Positions 1 through 8,242 are shown, counted from the stretch's first letter. The stretch: 64,000 bases of DNA from Candidatus Brocadia sp. (GCA_021646415.1 SOEU01000009.1:1-64000); one strand, 5' to 3'. Made by a program: numbers and translations. The notes: generated by a model not told the origin, from the letters alone.

Positions 1-6
1 CTTCAT
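1..6 (-). CDS. Start of a leftward gene running off the window
   Basis: On the minus strand a strong ribosome binding site (AGGAGG within 19-27) is followed 12 bases later by an ATG at 6-4. Only two codons (Met-Lys) lie in the window, so nothing can be said about the product. The spacing is slightly long, so the call rests mainly on the quality of the binding site. Confidence 0.45.
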
Positions 7-85
7 TGAAAAGGTGAACCTCCTTTTAGGTGTTTTTATTCTCAAAATACCTTGAAATCCCTTGGAGATTCTACCATTTCTGGCC

Positions 86-124
86 TAATCCTGCAACAAG
101 GCTTCGCCTTGTTTGCAGGATTTA
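86..124. repeat. Imperfect palindrome (stem-loop)
   Basis: Two arms of about 15 bases (89-102 and 106-120) pair around a TTC loop with one bulged A, and weaker pairing extends to 86 and 124. It lies between the leftward start at 6 and the reading frame that ends at 238. There is no T-tract, so it looks like one of the many small palindromic repeats in this window and not a terminator. Confidence 0.6.
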
Positions 125-238
125 GGTTATAAGATTACCACAAAGAAAACGGGCTATAAGAGAAGCAAACAGACGGTAACGCTTGAAGAGGGAAAAGAGG
201 GCGATATACAGATTGTGATGGAAAAGAAGAGCAGTTGA
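89..238 (+). pseudogene. Possible C-terminal scrap of a PEGA / carboxypeptidase-regulatory-like domain protein
   Basis: An open frame without a start codon ends with TGA at 236-238, four bases before trpF. Its last 38 codons read like the final strands of a surface beta-sandwich repeat (for example KKTGYKRSKQTVTLEEG followed by IQIVMEK). The frame is closed upstream by a TAA at 86-88 at the edge of the palindrome, so any parent gene is gone. This is a pattern-based guess; the stretch could also be chance. Confidence 0.25.
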
Positions 239-241
239 AAT

Positions 242-847
242 ATGAGAGTAAAAATTTGCGGTATTACCAATAGTGAAGATGCGCTGGCTGCGATAGAGTT
301 TGGTGCTGATGCCCTGGGATTTGTCTTCGCAAAGAGCCCCCGCCAGGTAACGAAGGAGCAGGCAAGAGACATTATTGAGAAGTTGCCTCCTTTCGTTTCC
401 CCTGTGGGAGTTTTCGTTGATGAAAAAATAGATAAAATAAAAGGAGTCTGTAATTTTTGCAATATTCATACGGTTCAGCTTCACGGTAATGAAGATCCTC
501 TGTATTTAAATGACTTGAAAGGATACAAGATTATCAAGGCATTTCGGATCAGGGAAGAAGATGACTTGAAGCTCCTGGCAAATTATAAACCACATGCCTT
601 TTTATTGGACAGTTATGTAAAGGGGTTTATGGGTGGGACAGGAGTGCCTTTCAAGTGGGAAATAGCCGGACAAGCGCATAAATATGGAACGATTATCTTG
701 TCGGGAGGCTTGACTCATGAAAATGTCAGGGAGGCAATCCATATGGTAAAACCTTATGCCGTGGATGTGTCTTCTGGTGTGGAGTCGTCACCAGGTAAAA
801 AAGATAAGTTGTTAATGAAACGGTTTATCATGAATGTAAAATTTTAG
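242..847 (+). CDS. trpF: Phosphoribosylanthranilate isomerase
   Basis: A full-length TrpF of 201 residues, a TIM-barrel enzyme that converts N-(5-phosphoribosyl)anthranilate to CdRP in tryptophan synthesis. It begins MRVKICGIT, the family signature with the catalytic Cys at residue 6. The catalytic Asp is in FLLDSYVKG at residue 123. The phosphate-binding loops ILSGGL and VDVSSGVE near the C-terminus are intact. No other trp gene is adjacent; a trpG-type glutamine amidotransferase lies 50 kb away in the window. The ATG at 242 follows a purine-rich stretch about 12 bases upstream. Confidence 0.95.
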   Translation: MRVKICGITNSEDALAAIEFGADALGFVFAKSPRQVTKEQARDIIEKLPPFVSPVGVFVDEKIDKIKGVCNFCNIHTVQLHGNEDPLYLNDLKGYKIIKAFRIREEDDLKLLANYKPHAFLLDSYVKGFMGGTGVPFKWEIAGQAHKYGTIILSGGLTHENVREAIHMVKPYAVDVSSGVESSPGKKDKLLMKRFIMNVKF

Positions 848-894
848 GGAAGAGTAGAATTACCTTAGCAAAAATATGAATAAAATTAACCCTG

Positions 895-1110
895 ACAGGG
901 TTGACTCACAATTTGTCTTATCTGCAGCAAATAGAATATTTTGTTAGGCCAGAAAGGCCGTCAGTAGATAGCAGGGGGTGAAGCCCCCTGAAAATAAAAG
1001 AGAACATATGCAAACCCCAAAGGGGTGAAAGAATTTAGTTATTATTTAACCGTGAGATAAAAAGATCGATCTCTTGTCAACAAGTTTTTCTTTCGTCCCT
1101 TTGGGACTTA
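895..1110. repeat. Cluster of short GC-rich palindromes between trpF and selA
   Basis: This gene-free stretch holds several small inverted repeats: GGCCAGAAAGGCC near 950, a CAGGGGG...CCCCCTG hairpin near 973-991, ACCCCAAAGGGGT near 1015-1028 and GTCCCTTTGGGAC near 1096-1108. They resemble REP-type dispersed repeats. I see no open frame here. Confidence 0.55.
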
Positions 1111-1129
1111 GTGTTAATTGTGCAGAAAC

Positions 1130-2602
1130 ATGCAAAAAGACATCCTTAGATCAATCCCATCGGTTAACGAACTCCTTGGGTCACCGGAGATGTCAAAATT
1201 AACTGTTATTTATCCAAGGCAACTGGTGGTTGATGCAATTCGTGCAGTTTTGGAAGACATTCGGCAATCCCTGACTGATAAAAAAGGCATATCTCAATTC
1301 GACATCACTCAAAAATCCCCCCCTTACGAAGGGGGGGAAATAGGGGTGGTAAAAAGCCGTGTGGAAGCACAAGCCGTTGATCTGTCTCCACAAGGGCTTT
1401 ACTACCTCGTTCAACAATCCCTCCAGCAAAAATTCTGCGGCATCGAGCATGCTATCAATGCAACGGGTATCATACTTCACACAGGACTTGGCAGGGCGCC
1501 CCTCGCAGATGAGGCGGCAAAACAGATACAAAACATTTTGAAAAGTTTTTGTACGCTGGAAATTGAAAAACTCAGCGGTAGAAGGGGGATTCGGTATCAT
1601 CATATTGAGCAACTCGTTTCTATGATTACAGGGGCAGAGGCGGCACTGGTTGTCAACAACAATGCTGCTGCCGTTTTGCTTGCCTTAGATACACTGGCCA
1701 GGGGTAAGGAGGTCATCATTTCACGTTCACAGCTTGTGGAGATTGGCGGGTCATTCCGCATGCCCGACGTGATGTCGAAAGGTGGTGCAATATTGGTCGA
1801 GGTGGGGACAACCAATAAGACGTACCTTGACGACTATCGCAATGCCATTACGGAGCATACGGGGCTTATTCTCAAGGTGCATCAAAGCAACTTCAAAATC
1901 GTAGGTTTTACTGAAACGGTCGATTTGAAAGACCTTGTTTCGCTAGGCCAAACCCACAGTATTCCTGTCATGTACGATCTGGGAAGCGGCGCATTGATTG
2001 ATCTGGGAAAATTTGGATTACCCCACGAGCCGACCGTGCAGGAAAGTATAAAGACGGGGGTAGATATCGTTACCGTCAGTACCGATAAGATCATGGGTGG
2101 TCCGCAGGGTGGCATTATTGCCGGGAAAAAGAAATGGGTTGATCTGTTGAAAAAGAATCCATTAACTCGTGCCCTCCGTGTGGGGAAATTAACCATCGCT
2201 GCGCTGGAGGCAACGTTACGTTTGTATCTGGACGAAGGCCTTGCCATACAAAAAATCCCGGTGCTTCAGATGATTTTAACCCCGCTTGAGGCAATAGAAG
2301 AAAGGTGTAAAAGATTGATAAATACTATGACTCCTGAAGCAAAGGCTTGCATGCATATTACCATTATCGACGGCTTTTCGGAAATGGGTGGCGGGTCATT
2401 ACCGGGTGAAGGGATTCCAACAAAGCTCATTTCTCTCCATTCGGAAAAAATAAATGCCGACGAATTAGCCGCACGACTGCGGGGTAATACCCCCCCGATC
2501 TTTGCCAGAATAGAGCAAGACCGAGTGCTTCTGGATATGCGTACGGTATATGATGATGCGGTTGATACGATTGCCGTGGCATTAGGAAAGATATTTTCAT
2601 AA
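1130..2602 (+). CDS. selA: L-seryl-tRNA(Sec) selenium transferase
   Basis: SelA is a PLP enzyme that converts seryl-tRNA(Sec) to selenocysteinyl-tRNA(Sec) using selenophosphate. The frame shows the family features in order: the N-terminal domain (RSIPSVNELL), the glycine motif HTGLGRAPL, the block VVNNNAAAVLLAL, and the PLP-binding lysine in STDKIMGGPQGG at about residue 320. About 490 residues is slightly longer than usual; the excess is an insert at about residues 61-75 encoded by a palindromic repeat (see 1311-1353). A TTG at 1118 would add four residues, but the ATG gives the usual start MQKDILRSIP. Its presence implies a selenoprotein pathway in this organism; selB and the Sec tRNA are not in the window. 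Confidence 0.95.
   Translation: MQKDILRSIPSVNELLGSPEMSKLTVIYPRQLVVDAIRAVLEDIRQSLTDKKGISQFDITQKSPPYEGGEIGVVKSRVEAQAVDLSPQGLYYLVQQSLQQKFCGIEHAINATGIILHTGLGRAPLADEAAKQIQNILKSFCTLEIEKLSGRRGIRYHHIEQLVSMITGAEAALVVNNNAAAVLLALDTLARGKEVIISRSQLVEIGGSFRMPDVMSKGGAILVEVGTTNKTYLDDYRNAITEHTGLILKVHQSNFKIVGFTETVDLKDLVSLGQTHSIPVMYDLGSGALIDLGKFGLPHEPTVQESIKTGVDIVTVSTDKIMGGPQGGIIAGKKKWVDLLKKNPLTRALRVGKLTIAALEATLRLYLDEGLAIQKIPVLQMILTPLEAIEERCKRLINTMTPEAKACMHITIIDGFSEMGGGSLPGEGIPTKLISLHSEKINADELAARLRGNTPPIFARIEQDRVLLDMRTVYDDAVDTIAVALGKIFS
1311..1353. repeat. Palindromic repeat inside selA, translated in frame
   Basis: A run of seven C, the short spacer TTACGAA and a run of seven G form a perfect hairpin, followed by AAATAGGGGTGG. 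The selA frame reads through it as QKSPPYEGGEIGVVKS, a hydrophilic insert between two normal N-terminal segments. Related G/C-run repeats occur between genes near 4466-4494 and 20800-20825. This supports a mobile or dispersed repeat tolerated inside a coding region. Confidence 0.75.
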
Positions 2603-2687
2603 AGTAAAGTAAATTAGAAAAATATCCTGATAACTATGTAGATAACCCTGCTTGTATTGTAAGACGATGCAATTGAAAGGAAGAAAA

Positions 2688-2921
2688 ATGAAGAAAAAAT
2701 TGATCATATCAGATCCTGCGGTGATGATGGGCAAACCGATCATTGCAGGGACGCGCATTACTGTTGAGCTTATTTTAGATAAACTTGCAGCTGGTGAAAC
2801 TATCGAGCAAATTCTTGACGCCCACCCCCGTCTTACCCGCGATGCCATTCAAGCAGCCTTGTCGTTTGCGGCTGATTCATTACGGGATGAGGTAGTTTAT
2901 CCGATTCAGGAGGTAGCTTGA
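2688..2921 (+). CDS. DUF433 family protein, probable antitoxin
   Basis: A 77-residue protein with the DUF433 signature: a conserved start (LIISDPAVMMGKPIIAGTRI), then a helix-turn-helix-like half (LDKLAAGETIEQILDAHPRL). DUF433 proteins are usually encoded directly before DUF5615 PIN-like toxins and are read as their antitoxins. Here the stop codon overlaps the TTG start of a DUF5615 remnant by four bases (2918-2921). The ATG at 2688 follows GAAAGGAAG and matches the family start; an in-frame ATG at 2652 would add 12 unlikely residues. With the toxin broken it is probably an orphan antitoxin. Confidence 0.85.
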   Translation: MKKKLIISDPAVMMGKPIIAGTRITVELILDKLAAGETIEQILDAHPRLTRDAIQAALSFAADSLRDEVVYPIQEVA

Positions 2922-3070
2922 ACCTTTTGGCAGACGAAAGTGTAGACCGGCAGATTGTGGAGCGTTTAAGGCAAGATGGTCATCGGGTACGGTACGTTGC
3001 CGAAATGGAACCGGGGATTTCAGATGAGATTGTGCTCGATTCCTTAAGCGGGTTCAAGTTTGCAACTTGA
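2918..3070 (+). pseudogene. Truncated DUF5615 (PIN-like) toxin
   Basis: Starting at the TTG that overlaps the DUF433 stop, the frame reads LNLLADESVDRQIVERLRQD, the conserved beginning of DUF5615 proteins including the first acidic active-site residues (ADES). It continues normally to about residue 43 and then runs into a palindrome (3050-3074), which supplies the stop. A normal member has about 110-120 residues and a second catalytic region (TADKDFG-like) that is absent here and downstream. The toxin is therefore very probably inactive. Confidence 0.75.
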
Positions 3071-3074
3071 ACCC
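3050..3074. repeat. 25-bp palindrome ending the toxin remnant
   Basis: Perfect 11-base arms (GGGTTCAAGTT / AACTTGAACCC) flank a TGC centre. It has the same architecture as the palindrome at 3133-3157, but different arm sequence. Confidence 0.85.
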
Positions 3075-3132
3075 AATAGTTTGATTCATCCGTCGATTTG
3101 AATTCCCTGATGTTATTGGCCTACAAATTATA

Positions 3133-3157
3133 GGGTTCGGGTTGCAAACCCGAACCC
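3133..3157. repeat. 25-bp palindrome, sister of the one at 3050
   Basis: 11-base arms (GGGTTCGGGTT / AACCCGAACCC) flank a GCA centre. Arms share the GGGTTC ends and the TGCA-like centre with 3050-3074, which suggests one repeat family whose arms have changed in a compensatory way. Confidence 0.85.
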
Positions 3158-3322
3158 GCCATTATAAAAATTGACATTGTTTTCGCGATTACTTACTATA
3201 TGGCCAATTGGTTTATGAACTTTATTATATGCCCAAATAGCCGTATAATAAGCCAAATGTAAACATATTATATGTACTAATAGCCCTAAAAGAAGACAGC
3301 TTTTAGTACGGCATAACTCATG

Positions 3323-4081
3323 TTATGCGGCAAAGGAGGTCTTGTGCAATTTGAACTGAGTCACGATAGGCGAAACATAACAGACGAAGACTTATTGTCT
3401 GACCTTCGTCGTGTCGCATCCGAGCAGTCAGAGCAGCAAGTGAAGCAGCGTACCTATAGAGATCACGGCAAGTACGGCGTTACAACCGTCATTCGCCGTT
3501 TTGGTTCTTGGAATTCTGCGGTGAAGGCAGCCGGTTTAGAAACCACGGTGGAACGGAACGTTCCAGATGAGAAACTGTTTTCAGCTCTCTATGACTTATG
3601 GGTTTCTCTTGGTCGCCAACCTAGCTATTCGGAAGTTCAAAAACCTGCATGTCATTTTCATGTAGCCACCTACGAGCGGCGATTCGGTTCATGGAGGCAA
3701 GCTTTGGAGGCGTTCGTTTCATACGCCAACTCTAAAGATATAGCTGCACCAACGGCTGCTGCAACTGTTGGCACTGCATCCCGCAGAAGCTCTCGTTGTC
3801 CCGATTAGCGGCTTCGTTTCAAGGTGCTCCAGCGCGATCACTTCCGCTGCTGTGCATGCGGTGCCTCTCCATCGGTTACGCCTGGCGTTGTGCTTGGGGT
3901 TGACCACATCAGGCCGTGGTCAAAAGGAGGTGATACCATTATCGAGAACCTTCAAACACTATGCACAGCCTGCAACCAAGGGAAAACAAATCACCATGAA
4001 GAGCAATAAGCCGCATAACACTTATAAGGCCTCCAGCGGACCGGCCAAAAGCTGCGCTTTTGCCCGTCCGCTAAGCCCACG
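3323..4081 (+). mobile_element. Solitary integron-type gene cassette
   Basis: The element opens with TTATGCGGC directly after a G (G^TT core site at 3322/3323), has a ribosome binding site and start codon within 25 bases, carries one gene, and ends with an attC-like structure whose last core site is G^TTAGTC at 4081/4082. If the ends are joined into a circle, the site becomes GCCGCATAAC ... GTTATGCGGC, with ten perfectly complementary bases, as expected of a cassette attC. No integron integrase lies in the window. The known cassette architecture (one gene, attC downstream, minimal leader) supports the call; activity cannot be judged. Confidence 0.7.
3344..4009 (+). pseudogene. HNH endonuclease with helical repeats, interrupted by an in-frame TAG
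   Basis: The start is taken as the GTG at 3344, preceded by AAAGGAGG. The N-terminal part has two homing-endonuclease-associated repeats (RRFGSWNSAVKAAGL and RRFGSWRQALEAF). After a TAG at 3806-3808 the same frame continues RLRFKVLQRDHFRCCACG, then GVDHIRPWSKGG and LQTLCTACNQGK, a complete zinc-bound HNH nuclease domain with paired CxxC motifs and the catalytic DH. Total about 221 codons. One base change would restore a full protein, so it is either a recent nonsense mutation, a stop readthrough, or two separate polypeptides. It sits inside a gene cassette. Confidence 0.75.
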
Positions 4082-4087
4082 TTAGTC
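4013..4087 (+). other. attC recombination site of the gene cassette
   Basis: Outer box GCATAAC at 4013-4019 and core box GTTAGTC at 4081-4087 enclose an imperfect dyad: AGCGGAC (4035-4041) pairs with GTCCGCT (4066-4072) and the AAAAGC / GCTTTT arms form the tip. Unpaired extra bases in the left arm are typical of attC sites, which recombine as folded single strands. The 3' box differs from the consensus GTTRRRY at one position, because it belongs to the next DNA, not to the cassette. Confidence 0.7.
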
Positions 4088-4703
4088 GTTTAAAATGATT
4101 GTTGTTGTGACGGCATCTTGATGATGCTTTGACGGTCAAACAATCAGATGTTTTACAGACAGCAAACAGCAGATAATAAAATAATGAGCTCGAAGCGACC
4201 TACCAACATGCCGCACACTCCAGCAAATGGATTGATAAAATTGCGGAAGCATATCTATAAATCCACCGCTTGAATTACTTCTGGATTTGTAACAGTTTGG
4301 TTTTTGAAAGTCTCAATAAAATCAGATATTACCGAACTTTGTTAACCCGAAGTATTTGCAAACATCAAACACACCCTTAAATTTCCTGAGGTAGGTCAAC
4401 CGTCCCCGGTTGACATCATAATGACAAGCGGAACGCTTATCCTACCGACAGAGGGAACTTGTACTCTCCCCTCTAAAAAGAGGGGGCCGGGGGTGTGTCC
4501 CATATCAAAAATGTTTTGCTCTATTATTATTTTGCATTTTGATTTTTCAATATCGCATTTATAATAAACACTTATAGGCATAGCCGGTGGTTTTCGATGA
4601 TGTCTAACAGGTTAAAATTTGCTAAGCGGTTATTGAAAGACGGCGGAATGGCTGATTTCAGGATTTATTTCTTCAACAATATCAGAAAGAAGGTTGTAAG
4701 GTG
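4088..4703. other. Gene-free stretch between cassette and SBBP gene
   Basis: No convincing gene. A 26-codon scrap ending at the TAA near 4257 reads ELEATYQHAAHSSKWIDKIA and may be a gene tail. A CCCCTC...GAGGGG hairpin with a GGGGGTGTG tail lies at about 4466-4494 and belongs to the same G/C-run repeat style as the insert in selA. A small CCGTCCCCGGTTGAC dyad is near 4400. Confidence 0.5.
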
Positions 4704-6947
4704 ATGAGAAACTTGTTTCCCACTCGTGTACCTCAGGTAGGTAACGTTCTTTGTTGTATGGCGATTTTTTCTTTTTTTCTCTCAACGATGACATTAGCAG
4801 TGACGTCCCTTTTTGCAAACCAAGGCAAAAAGGGCAAGCCCTTAAAGGAAAAAGCAACTCTTGAAGTTCAAAAACTTCAGATGCCTTTTATAGCCAATAA
4901 TGGTCAGGTTGATGAAAGGGTACTTTTTTATGCACAGACCTTTGGGGGAACGGTGTTTGTAAACAAAGACGGGCAGATCGTCTATGCATTACCGGATGGC
5001 AGGCATGGAACCGAGGGGACAAAGGATCGGGAGGGGAATCAGACACAAAATCACCTGATGCAGGATGCAAGGGGTATTGCCCTGAAAGAACAATTCGTGG
5101 GCAGCAAGATTGATGAAATCAAGGGCGGGTCGAAATCCGTAGCCACCGTGAATTATTTTACCGGAAATGACCCATCAAAATGGCAGAGCAATATACCAAC
5201 GTATGAGATTGTCGAAATGGGAGAGGTGTACGAGGGGATAGACTTAAGGCTGAAGGCGTATGGAAACAACGTAGAAAAACTTTTTACGGTAAAACCAGAC
5301 GCAAACTATGAAAAGATATTAATTAGACTGGAGGGTGCACAGGAATTGATGGTAAACACGGCAGGCGAGCTTATAGCAGAGACGGAACTTGGTGCCGTAA
5401 AGTTTACAAAACCGATAGCGTACCAGGAGATTGAAGGGAAGAGGGTGAACGTGGAATGCGGATATGTGATTTCGGATTGCGGAATTCAAAAATCGGAATA
5501 TGGTTTTAAGGTTGCGCAGTACGACAAGGCAAAAGACCTCATTATCGATCCCCTTCTTGCGTCTACATACCTGGGCGGGCCTTATGAAGATCGTGGCAGA
5601 TCAATTGCCGTTGACGCAGAGGGAAACGTCTTTGTGGCCGGAGAGACCTTGTCGTCAGAATTTCCATCGACACCAGGTGCCTATCGTACGTCTCGCAAAG
5701 GCAATACCGACGTTTTTGTTTCAAAGTTCAACAGCGGGCTGACGAACCTGCTGGCGTCCACGTTCCTGGGCGGGGCTCTCAATCACGAACGCACCTGTTC
5801 AGTTGCCACTGACGTTGGAGGGAACGTCTATGTGGCAGGGTCTACGTATTCAACAGACTTTCCCAAAACGCGCGGCTCTTATGATGCGACCGGCAATGGA
5901 CGTTGGGATGTCTTTGTGTCGAAGTTCAACAATGGGCTGACGAACCTGCTGGCATCCACGCTCCTGGGTGGAAATGCTGATGATTGTGGCTATGCAATTG
6001 CCATCGATGCCGGTGGAAATGTCTATGTGACCGGAGAAACCTTATCGTCTGACTTTCCTGCGACACCTGGTGCTTATGATACCACTTACAACGGTGGTTA
6101 TTATGATGCCTTTGTATCAAAGTTCGACAGTGGGCTGACGAGCTTGCTGGCATCCACTTTCCTGGGTGGTGGTTCCGGTGATTATGGCAGAGCGATTGCC
6201 GTTGATGGCGTTGGAAACGTTTTTGTTACCGGCAATACCTGGCCAAGAGACTTTCCTGCGACACCCGGTGCTTATAATACCTCTTTCAACGGTGGTAATG
6301 ACGATGCCTTTGTATCGAAACTTAACAATGGGCTGATGAACCTGCTGGCATCCACTTTTCTGGGTGGGAATTCTAATGATCATGCTACGGCAATTGCCAT
6401 CGATACCGGTGGAAACGTCTATGTGACAGGTGAAACGGTGTCGTCAAACTTTCCCACGACGGATAGCGCTTATGCTACAGCTTATAAACGAGGAACTAAG
6501 GATGTTTTCGTTTCAAAGTTCAATAATCAACTGACAGGTCTGTCTGCATCCACTCTCCTGGGTGGGGATGCTCATGATTATAGTAAAGCAATCGCCATCG
6601 ATGCCGGTGAAAATGTCTATGTGGCAGGCAGCACGAGCTCAACAGACTTTCCCACAACACCAGGCGCTTATGATACCACGCCTAATGGTGGTAGTGAGGT
6701 CTTTTTATCGAAGTTGAACAGTGGACTTGCCAATTTGCTTATGTCCACATTTCTGGGCGGGTCTCGTTCTGATTATGGCAATGCAATTGCCGTCAGTGCT
6801 GCGGGAAACGTCTATGTGACCGGCGAAACCTTGTCACCAGACTTTCCTGCGACCCCGGCTGCTTATGATGCGTCTTATCATAGATGCGAGGACGTCTTTG
6901 TGTCGAGGTTTAACGATGATCTTTCCGTTGATAAAGCAAACAAATAA
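4704..6947 (+). CDS. Secreted SBBP (seven-bladed beta-propeller) repeat protein
   Basis: A 747-residue exported protein. A signal-type hydrophobic segment lies at about residues 15-38, then a globular N-terminal region (QMPFIANNGQVDERVLFYAQ, typical of the domain that precedes SBBP repeats), then exactly seven repeats of about 65 residues from about residue 285 to the end. Each repeat has the pattern LLASTFLGG..DYG.AIAVD..GNVYVTG.T.S.DFP.TPGAY....G..DVFVSKFN. Seven repeats fit one closed propeller. The function of this family is not known; a surface binding or scaffold role is an inference. The GTG at 4701 is also possible, but the ATG at 4704 is better spaced from AGAAGG. Confidence 0.85.
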   Translation: MRNLFPTRVPQVGNVLCCMAIFSFFLSTMTLAVTSLFANQGKKGKPLKEKATLEVQKLQMPFIANNGQVDERVLFYAQTFGGTVFVNKDGQIVYALPDGRHGTEGTKDREGNQTQNHLMQDARGIALKEQFVGSKIDEIKGGSKSVATVNYFTGNDPSKWQSNIPTYEIVEMGEVYEGIDLRLKAYGNNVEKLFTVKPDANYEKILIRLEGAQELMVNTAGELIAETELGAVKFTKPIAYQEIEGKRVNVECGYVISDCGIQKSEYGFKVAQYDKAKDLIIDPLLASTYLGGPYEDRGRSIAVDAEGNVFVAGETLSSEFPSTPGAYRTSRKGNTDVFVSKFNSGLTNLLASTFLGGALNHERTCSVATDVGGNVYVAGSTYSTDFPKTRGSYDATGNGRWDVFVSKFNNGLTNLLASTLLGGNADDCGYAIAIDAGGNVYVTGETLSSDFPATPGAYDTTYNGGYYDAFVSKFDSGLTSLLASTFLGGGSGDYGRAIAVDGVGNVFVTGNTWPRDFPATPGAYNTSFNGGNDDAFVSKLNNGLMNLLASTFLGGNSNDHATAIAIDTGGNVYVTGETVSSNFPTTDSAYATAYKRGTKDVFVSKFNNQLTGLSASTLLGGDAHDYSKAIAIDAGENVYVAGSTSSTDFPTTPGAYDTTPNGGSEVFLSKLNSGLANLLMSTFLGGSRSDYGNAIAVSAAGNVYVTGETLSPDFPATPAAYDASYHRCEDVFVSRFNDDLSVDKANK

Positions 6948-7317
6948 CGATAACGGATTTTGATTTTTGTGACGACATGGGTGAAGCGTAGACAGGGAAA
7001 CAGTAGGCAGTAATCCGCAAGGGTGAAGGAGTTGAACTCCGAAAATAGTTATGGGGTATCGAAACTTTCTGTTACGAGGACTGGAAAAAGTCTGTGCAGA
7101 GTTTAAACTGATGACTCTTATTATTTATTGACCACATTCTTGGACAGCCTGTAAGCAGGTTGCCAGAGAATGTATTTATATGCCTGACACGATGCTCTAT
7201 ACTGATAAATTACCCATGGGTAGATAATATGTTGTATATATCGGTTGGGCCAATTTCACTATCGGACAGTCTGAAAAATTTGTTCTCTTCTCAATATTTT
7301 AAACAAGATAATAGTTG
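6948..7317. other. Intergenic, possibly structured, no gene seen
   Basis: Between two convergent genes. The stretch 6975-7110 is rich in short complementary blocks (for example GGAGTTGAACTCC at 7027-7039) and looks more like a structured RNA or intron scrap than a coding region, but I cannot name a family. CTTGGACAGCCTG/CAGGTTGCCAGAG near 7140-7170 forms another weak dyad. Confidence 0.35.
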
Positions 7318-7812
7318 TCACTCATTACTTACCACTTCGCCACTTTTAAACTCGGCATTCTTAAACTCTGTGAAGACTTCGATTTTTTCCTTTTCACTGT
7401 TAATTCTTACAAATTCTGGACTGCGTACACCATGCACACATTTAAGGATGTCGCATCTGGATATTATCCCCACGGGAATCCCATTTCTGACAACGGGAAC
7501 CCTGACGATATTATGTTTTGTCATGATATGTATGACATCTTCAACAGTTGTATCTTCGGTTACGTATATGGGTTTTGTAGACATGATCTCTTCAGCTGTT
7601 ATTTTTTCTAAAGATTTTCCATAATCCATGGCTGCTAAAAGATCAAACTCGCTTATAACTCCAATAATCTTATTGTTTTCGTCAACAACCGGCATTCCAC
7701 TATACTTACCGGTCAATAACTTTTCTGCCAGAGATCTGCCTAATGCTTGCTTTTTTGCAGCAGTAACGTTCTTGTTCATAATGTCCCTGGCTACAATATC
7801 ACTTCTTGCCAT
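7318..7812 (-). CDS. Two-CBS-domain protein, copy 1
   Basis: A 164-residue soluble protein made of two CBS motifs: residues about 8-65 (VARDIMNKNVTAAKKQ ... GMPVVDENNKIIGVISEFDL) and about 75-130 (AEEIMSTKPIYVTEDTTVED ... VPVVRNGIPVGIISRCDI). CBS pairs bind adenine nucleotides and usually act as regulatory modules. By eye it is roughly 90% identical to the protein at 16128-16622, and the similarity extends into the upstream leader. A consensus promoter lies 430 bases upstream (8243-8271). A GGAG site precedes the ATG. Each copy is next to a vWA membrane protein or its remnant, so a functional link is suggested but unproven. Confidence 0.9.
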   Translation of the reverse strand: MARSDIVARDIMNKNVTAAKKQALGRSLAEKLLTGKYSGMPVVDENNKIIGVISEFDLLAAMDYGKSLEKITAEEIMSTKPIYVTEDTTVEDVIHIMTKHNIVRVPVVRNGIPVGIISRCDILKCVHGVRSPEFVRINSEKEKIEVFTEFKNAEFKSGEVVSNE

Positions 7813-8079
7813 GATGCGTATCTCCTTTTCAAATTAAACTAAAATTATAAATACATGCACTATTACTTTTACAATAATTTTTGTCTTTCATAATTTTACG
7901 TTAAAAGTAGCAGGAAAGCAGGTCTTTGGTTTTGGCATTTTGCAGTCATGTAAGCCTAAAGAAACGTAAATATTCAAACCGGCATTAACATTTCCCTCCC
8001 GCGTCTTTTTACGGGGACATTTTCCTGTATGCTTGATTGAGATTCTTCTGAAAATGCCGTTATTCCCAATGGCATTAGA

Positions 8080-8119
8080 AAAAAACTACTTCTGCGCTTC
8101 TGTGCAGCAGTAGTTTTTT
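8080..8119. terminator. Strong bidirectional intrinsic terminator in the leader of CBS copy 1
   Basis: An 18-base stem (AAAAAACTACTTCTGCGC with GTGCAGCAGTAGTTTTTT, 16 pairs) closes a TTCT loop and has A and T runs on both sides. It lies between the leftward promoter at 8243-8271 and the CBS gene start at 7812, so leftward transcripts must pass it. Confidence 0.75.
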
Positions 8120-8242
8120 AGAAGATAATTTTTTATAACTTTATTAAGAAGCCACTGAATGCTCGGAAGCTTAAATATTATTTTTGCACATGTCATGGGT
8201 GTGTAAAGGATTCTATCAAATTTGACCTGAAAATAATTGAGT

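Noticed and set aside
1359-1541. Alternative-frame ORF inside selA
   Set aside because: Fully inside a clear selA reading frame, so a shadow.
6975-7110. Possible group II intron fragment
   Set aside because: Some short complementary blocks are present, but no domain V hairpin and no reverse transcriptase; kept only as a note in the intergenic entry.
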